A DNA stretch of 64,000 nucleotides from Aradus depressus (taxonomy: Eukaryota > Arthropoda > Insecta > Hemiptera > Aradidae), in assembly GCA_963662175.1 (NCBI GenBank), contig OY759216.1, forward strand, positions 36,163,087 to 36,227,086. Reading direction: 5' to 3'. The translations under genes were made by a program, and so were the position numbers. Under the pieces are notes generated by a model that was not told the DNA's origin, searched no databases, and saw only the letters and a program-made list of their open reading frames with translations. This document shows positions 57,601 to 64,000 of this stretch, piece after piece (the first letter of the stretch is position 1; the number at the start of each line of letters is the position of its first letter).

Positions 57601-57996
57601 AGTCAAGTAATGCTTGCTTCCATGTTCGTGCGGACCCGAAGTACCTCAAGTTTTCAAATCTTGGAAAAGAGAAGCTCACAATATTCAACTCCCGCTCCAG
57701 GTGAATATACTAACTATGAGGTAGTCGCTCGTGTTGACATTAACCTGCATCCCTCTACAGATGTTCTGATGTAATTTGGTAATTTTAAAATAATTAAAAT
57801 TTAAAGAACTGAACATTAACAGTTTCTTATCCTCTTCAGACTCTGAAATTTGTCCATGAAAACTTTAAACTACACTAAAAGTATGTAGACGACCTTCCCC
57901 AGTTGCTCCGGAGAGAGATGTCTGGTTGCTCCTTGTCGCGGTACTCTATAGAAGCCTGAGGCTACCCCTCATTAGCATATATTTACATGTTTACCT

Positions 57997-58005
57997 TATA
58001 AATAG
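57997..58005 (+). promoter_or_regulatory. TATA-box-like motif
   Basis: TATAAATAG with an ATCATCACAGG about 20 bp downstream. No gene is recognisable after it, so it may belong to an LTR remnant or be chance. Confidence 0.25.
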
Positions 58006-58374
58006 GCCCGACAATCATCACAGGATACAGCGCTTCAATAACAGACTATCACATATCAATTATCTTCAACCAAGCAGCCGGTCCAAAACAGACATGTTAC
58101 TTTAGCCCGACCTTCTGAAGAACAAATTAAATTAACCGTAGACGGATGGAGTCTAAAATAAGAAGTACGGATTCATTATTCGAATAATGTGGGCTGCAAG
58201 TATTGCTGCCAGGTGTAATTTGACTAAGTTCGGGACTTTAAAAAAATTAGGTTAAAAAAAAATGGGTACAAACTCACTATAAGACGGAATATAATATAAA
58301 CTGCAAAATAATACTTTAAAACCCTTTAATATTTGTTTTTAGATACATAAACTTCAATTTTAATGACCAGAAAC

Positions 58375-59060
58375 TTGTCGATGAATCACAGACAATGTAC
58401 GTCACAGCACATATAATCAATTAACTTTCCATAAAAATAAATGATGATGTCTTCCTATTGTTTTATTTGCAACCAGAACAGGTTTTCAACGCAACAGCGC
58501 CATCATCAGTATCGTACCCGTACAGTGTAGACGAAAGGAATACTGTTGCGTTGAAAACAGGTTCTAGTCGCAAATAAAACTGTGGGAAAATAACGTTTAG
58601 TTCTGTGAGAAATTTCGTGGCACATCTCACTATCACATATGAAAATTACTTTATTACTTTCTCCCTTTAAACCAATCGATAGTTTCGGTTAAAATCAATA
58701 ATACTTACACAGGGACTTCTAACATTGGTGTCGAGCCTCACCTCCTGTCATCCCTTCGGCCAATTCCGTAGAAAACTAATCTGTCGTCCTTATAAGTTTT
58801 TGAATTTACGTATGAAATTTCGTGACGATATATTCATTACAACGGCAGTTAGCCCCTTCTCTTTGACCTATTTGCCTGAAAACCAATAGGTGTCGTCCTT
58901 AGGGAGCTTGCAATATACAAATGAAATTTTGAGTCGATATATTAATTCCATCGGGGATTATAATGTTCACAAACACACAGTAATTGTTATTCATTTTTGA
59001 AATCAGGGGGTCGAAAAACATAAAATTTCGGATGAAATTCAACATTTCACAATTTCCTTT
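58375..59060 (-). repeat. Family X interrupted by foldback F
   Basis: Starts GTCGATGAATCACAGACAA and ends near the ACAATTTCCTTTATATACT terminus; split at 58432-58630. Confidence 0.7.
58432..58630. mobile_element. Foldback family F inserted in family X
   Basis: Arms with CCAGAACAGGTTTTCAACG and its inverse around a short loop near 58530. It interrupts an X copy whose two parts lie at about 58375-58431 and 58631-59060. Confidence 0.75.
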
Positions 59061-59960
59061 ATATACTATATAAAAGTAATACTTATGAACAATAAGTATA
59101 AACATAAGCTATACATCTTCATGCTTTATCAGAAGGAAGGCAGTGATGATAAAGTGAAGCAAGTCGGTGGAGAAACAGCCTAAACCGATGAAGATATATC
59201 AATATAATATAATGAAGAATTGTTAGCAATAAAAAGTTTGCTACTGCATATTCTTATCTACAACAGATATACTTCGGTAAGAGTTTTTATCTCTATATAT
59301 CATATTCCTAACTAAGAGACCAATTAAATTAATGAAATACTTAATAATGAAATTAATGAACATAGTAACACTTTTTAACGTAACATAAAACCAAAAAAAA
59401 TATAAAATGGTCACTACGTGGATACATAGCAAGCCAAGAAACGTCAATGTTATTCAAAAAACAAACCTATAGTATATAATATTTTTAACATTTGCTTGGG
59501 ACTGTACAAATAACAATTACTGGGTACTGGATTGTGTAAGTTTTGAAAATAATTTATTAATAATAATGGACGGTACGGTCATTTAACCAACCACCTTTTT
59601 CAATAGTATAAGTTATTTATTAAAAAAATAGAGTTGAAAGGGGAAAACAAATGCTGGTTAAGGAGGCTTGCGTGGCCAAAATTGGAGAGGCATCATCATA
59701 ATATCGTGTGTGGAAATTGAAACATCCCCTATCAAAAATAGATACAGAATACAAAATAGGGCCAAAATTGGACGATTTGAATAAAAATAACGTGATGCAT
59801 CTGGCCAAAAATGTTTTTTGTGCTGACTTTTTTTTTTAGGCTAAATATTTTCCACAGACACGCTAGTATCAAACCATCTCAGGTCGCCATACCTTGCAGT
59901 TCCAATGATAACTGTATTTATAGTAATTAGGACCTACAAAAGTTATCTGTATTAATATAG
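59061..59960. other. AT-rich stretch, nothing recognised
   Basis: No coding or RNA gene supported. Confidence 0.4.
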
Positions 59961-59967
59961 TTAGTTA

Positions 59968-60290
59968 TTATGACTCATGCTCGGGCTTTAACTACGAGGT
60001 CATATCGCCTACTACCAGAGCGTTCTTTCGTCACTCTGGTGGACATGAGCCCGACTCTACTGTGGGAGTCCTACCCTAAATTTTTATTCACCTGGGGCAG
60101 GGATCTTTAACGAGTACCTGACATCGTACAGGCTCGGGACCATCGCTTAACGGTAACATCCGAAGGACATCGTGCTTAAGTTTATTTTACCTCCCAGATA
60201 AAATAAACTAAGGGTCTCGGTCGGGTTTCGAACTCACGTTCTTGAGCTCAGAAACAAGCACGCTTACCACTGAGCTACCGGCGCCCTCTT
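59968..60290 (-). mobile_element. SINE family 1, near full length
   Basis: Head (GAGCTACCGGCGCCCTC) and B box are intact; the 3' tail is TTAGTTATT rather than the (TTAGG)n form. No clear target duplication. Confidence 0.85.
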
Positions 60291-60294
60291 TACA

Positions 60295-60640
60295 CAATAT
60301 CTACAAGGATATTACATAGTGACTTCTAAATCCTCAAATAAATGGATACTAAATGTTGCTATATTCATTATATTGGCTGTAAGGTTTTTGAATTGAGGTT
60401 TCCCTTCCATTCCCTTCTAAACCCCCTCCTCCCATCAACAGATTCCGGTAAAAATTAATAGGTGTAAGTTCTTATGGTCCTTTGAGGCTACATATGAAAT
60501 TTGGTGTCGATACATTGATTACAACAGTAAATAATATATATTTTGTGTTTAGTCCGTCCTAATATTCCCCTCCCTTTGACCAATTTGGCTGCAAATTAAT
60601 GTGTCGTCCTTGGAGAGTTCTGGATACAATTTAACAATAT
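60295..60640 (-). repeat. Family X
   Basis: GTGACTTCTAAATCCTCAAA to GTGTCGTCCTTGGAGAGTTC. Confidence 0.7.
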
Positions 60641-61245
60641 GAAAGAAGTTGTTTTTAACTTTACTTGATGTGCTAGTGCCTAGTACCGGGTCGTCATTAA
60701 CGGGTCCGTTACTCTTCTTGCTCCAAACAGATACAAAGTAACACTTTGAATACCAATCACTATACCTGGCTAATATTCACACTAGGCTATTGTTAATAGA
60801 TACCGTATATAAATATCAAATAGAATATTAATTTAGACGATGAAGGAGGAGATATGACGGAGAGAAATTTAAATTAATGATGTTGGGTGCTAGGATTCTG
60901 TTCTCGCCTTCAGCCACGCCACACAGCCCATACATTACCAGGTAACGAACCAGTCGCCCTCTCTGTCCTATGAGTTATGTGATGAGTTGAGGGTTTTTCA
61001 TTAATTTTAATTATTATTATTTTTCTTTTTTATGTTTTAACACGAAGTGAAAGCTTCGGAACATTCTTCATCTTAGAGAAGATAATTTATAATCTTTATT
61101 AAACCATTTTTTTCTCTCTCAATTTGCCTCTTGTGCATGTTTTAATAGAGTAAATTAATATTTCAGCACTGGTTGAGGAGGTTTCGCGCCATTTAACTAT
61201 TTGAAATAATTTTTATTTTTTATTTCTTATATCTATAGTATAAAG

Positions 61246-61440
61246 AGGGTGACGGTAGTTCAGAGCGGCTTGCTTACTGATCTCAAGATCGCGGGTTCTT
61301 TATAGATTTTTTATCTGGGAAGTAAAAAAACTTTGAGCTCGCCATCCTTTAGTTAGGACGTTAAGCGACGGTCCCGAGTCTGTAGCATGCCCAGGTACTT
61401 CAAAAAATTTTAGGGACGGCAAAATTTCGGACTCATATTT
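61246..61440 (+). mobile_element. SINE family 1, degraded copy
   Basis: GGTGACGGTAGTTCAGAG head, partial B box (GCGGGTTC), then deleted body to GGCAAAATTTCGGACTC. Confidence 0.7.
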
Positions 61441-61610
61441 GGGCGATTCTCTGTAAACTCGTAATGGCCCATACAAACTCTGTCCTGGCATATTTTTTCC
61501 TGGCATATAATAGTATTGCTTAGGAAAGTAACTGTTACTTTTAGTACACAAGAGGGCCAATTGAATTTATATGTATTTTTAAAGTTATTTTAGATTTTCT
61601 GATAAATCGC

Positions 61611-62510
61611 GACAGGGGACTGTTAGGTGCTAAATTCTTAAACTAATTCTAAAAACTAAATTCTTAAACTAATTCAATCTTTTTGTTTTATATTTTAGGC
61701 ATTTTGTTTAAAATTTAAGTAATATAATTCTGGGCAGCGATCATTACATATAAACGAGTAAAAGTACCTTCTTTTTGGATCAATAGCAGCAACAAATCAC
61801 TTAAATTCAGTTCACCACTTCTTTAAGCCTAAAAAATCTCCACTGTAATTTTTACACAGCTCGCCGCCATCGCTAGGTCTCGACTTCTTCACTACACCAT
61901 TTTTATGTTTTTAACTTAATATTTTAATGTGTGTATTTTATACATCACATGCCAGGCAGGGGACTGTGTATTTTGGTTTAATTTCAAAATATTTACAAAA
62001 CTATTGAAACATGATTCGATACGAAGCTACCGCCAAATTTGGACACAAATCACAGACATATAGACAATTTATATAAATATTTAATCTAACATTATTAAAA
62101 TCACTTACCTGGGGACTATATGTCGTAACGACCAACACGCGTACTCACACCACAAATTGGGCTCGGACACTAAATAAAAAGGTGGTCTGACGCCGTTCTC
62201 GACAGTGTTACTAACTTCACACTGGTTGCGTTTCATTTCACTCTTAAAAACGTTTCTAAACATAACTGATTTTTTCTATTTTAGGTTTAAATTTTTGACA
62301 GGGGACTGTCTAAGAAAACTTCGGACAACATTAACATGACATTATTACATTTAAAAAATAAGAAACTACACCTTGTTTTGTGATATAAATATAAATTAAT
62401 TATTCTATTTTTAGATTTGAACTGCAAAATGTATTTAGTGTTCATAGTTTTTTTTTTAAATATTATCCTAAAGTGGGAATCCGTGAAATGGGACAGCCAG
62501 GGGACTGTGT
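61611..62510 (+). repeat. Four spaced copies of CAGGGGACTGT
   Basis: Exact copies start at 61613, 61957, 62299 and 62498; CTGGGGACTAT at 62112 is a relative. The sequence between is AT-rich and does not align from one interval to the next. Confidence 0.6.
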
Positions 62511-62694
62511 TTTTAGGGCTTCAATATTTTTTAGAAAAAAAAAAAGTAAAATTGTTATCGTTATAAATATAATGGCACTATAAAGTTCAGCGTTTAATTT
62601 AAATTAAGAGGCATAATTATATTTCTATACTTTATTATTTTTTTTAAACTCGGTCCGGCCAGCCGTTTACGAGTTTACAGAGAATCGCTAATTT

Positions 62695-62775
62695 ACCAGA
62701 ACGACGAAAGAGCGTTCTGGTAGTAGGGGATATGACCTCGTTGTTAAAGCCTGTGGATGAGTCACAATAACTACC
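62695..62775 (+). mobile_element. SINE family 1, 3' fragment
   Basis: ACGACGAAAGAGCG to GAGTCACAATAACTA; only the 3' quarter remains, next to a family Y copy. Confidence 0.7.
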
Positions 62776-63105
62776 TACAGTATAAGGAAGTATTGTAATC
62801 CGAGATCGAGTTTTCAACCAATTTTCGTTTGACCATTTTCGTGATAATTTCTGTCTGTGCATGTGTATGTGATAAGAACTTTCTGAGCGTCTAACTCAAA
62901 ATGGAATGTAGTTATGAACTTGAAGACGACTTTACTTCGGACTATATTTCACAAGATACTGCTTATATTATGATCTAATCAAAAATCTTTTCAAATAAAA
63001 GTTGTAGAAAAAATCAGGTTGCATGGTTTGCGAGATACTTTTTGAAACTCAATTTTTTTTTTTTTACCAACAATGTTCCTTGTTAAATTTCAAATATTAA
63101 ATTTC
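62775..63105 (+). repeat. Family Y
   Basis: TATAAGGAAGTATTGTAATC, GAGATCGAGTTTTCAACC, GATCTAATCAAAAATCTTTT. Confidence 0.7.
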
Positions 63106-64000
63106 ATTTAATAAACATCCAAACCCCCCATAGGCGTGGTCGCTACATGACTAGGCCAGATTGAATTCGAGGGACCGGATCATACTCAGGATCAGACTTG
63201 CAGCAGCGGGCCACGCCCCTACTCCGCCATACCCTCACTTAAGCCTGGATGGTGCTGTTGCCTCGTACTTTTGTAGACGCGATATGCCTTTAAGAGCAGA
63301 TATTGATTATCCCTTTTCACTTGGTTTCTGGAAGAAGATATGAGCGGTCAGTCAAGACAAGAGCGATGCAAGGACATTGTCCAGAAATGAATAGTGAGAA
63401 AATGGCAACAACGTTGGACACGTTGGATGGCCAAACGACGTGTGCATACTTTCCGGATAAGGGAAAAAGAATGAGAGAATCAGCATAGAAGAAGTGGAAT
63501 TGATACAAAAGTTTGAAAAATGCAGTATGCGTAAAAAAAAATTAATAGTAGGGATTGAAAGACTCATCTTCAAGGAATTTCTATATGGGGTCCCAGACCG
63601 ATGGATTGACTTTTGACAATAACGTTTTAAGACGAAAGGGGACGACAGTCAGAAAAGCCCCATTATAGAATCCATTTCCAGGCTACTCAAATTATTCGTT
63701 TTTAGTTTCTTATTTTGGTTTCTAGAATACATTCACGAAGTAATACACAAAATTTTGATTACTCCATGTACACGTCTCCCAAGTATACAGGTACAATTAC
63801 AGATATTCTTCACCCGTAGCGAAAGTTCGCTTTTAAGCTTATTAAGTATTGAATATCCTTCATACTCAAAAGGGTATCGTTCCTAAAGAACAATGTATAT
63901 ATAATCGATATATGAATTCGATGGAAGAAGAGAGGAGAGGAGGTGAGCGGCCATGTTGGAGGCGGGTAATGATAAGTCAATATAGAAGGGATTAGAAGAG
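63106..64000. other. Right edge of the window, nothing recognised
   Basis: Short overlapping frames at 63161-63573 on both strands show no family features. 63903-63960 is purine-rich. Confidence 0.35.

Overview
The window is nuclear DNA of an insect: gene-poor, AT-rich and packed with repeats. One host gene is clearly recognisable, the C-terminal two thirds of a paired-class homeobox gene of the Unc-4/UNCX family. It lies on the + strand in three exons (265-443, 12138-12402, 13889-14088) with an 11.7-kb intron inside the homeobox. The gene's 5' end lies left of the window. An Unc-4 tail of the arthropod type, (AACCT)n tracts matching the insect telomere repeat, and the repeat content all suggest an insect; a large-genome hemimetabolous species such as a hemipteran is my guess, and I cannot name the species.

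Layout. 1-14.1 kb: Unc4 exons and introns; the introns carry a tRNA-derived SINE, a 626-bp hAT-type MITE with a perfect 8-bp target duplication, a second SINE family, a foldback element and a 204-bp hairpin. 14.1-17 kb: Unc4 3' UTR and AT-rich flank. 17-23.6 kb: three decayed non-LTR retrotransposons, one cutting a copy of the dominant interspersed repeat (here 'family X') in two. 23.6-36.8 kb: family X copies, one with a 140-bp internal tandem amplification, plus SINE remnants. 36.8-37.6 kb: a pogo/Tigger-type MITE. 39.6-42.6 kb: a minisatellite interrupted by a young 2.55-kb LTR element. 43-52 kb: SINEs, a nested hAT-in-TIR element with subterminal arrays, and a relic Ty3/gypsy reverse transcriptase. 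52.4-53.4 kb: a 95-bp tandem array with a trimeric higher-order pattern. 53.4-64 kb: more X and SINE copies, and an unexplained region with a spaced 11-mer.

The most striking object is the LTR element at 39920-42468. Its two 130-bp LTRs are identical, it has a 5-bp TGTAT target duplication, a serine-tRNA-type primer site and a polypurine tract, and it carries one intact 741-codon frame that joins a Gag-like region directly to an integrase with no protease, reverse transcriptase or RNase H. The integrase keeps its HHCC zinc site and the D-x35 spacing, but the catalytic triad reads His-Asp-Asp instead of Asp-Asp-Glu. It therefore looks recently inserted, dependent on helper enzymes, and catalytically impaired.

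Apart from Unc4, the coding fragments are transposon-derived. No tRNA, rRNA, CRISPR or operon features are present.
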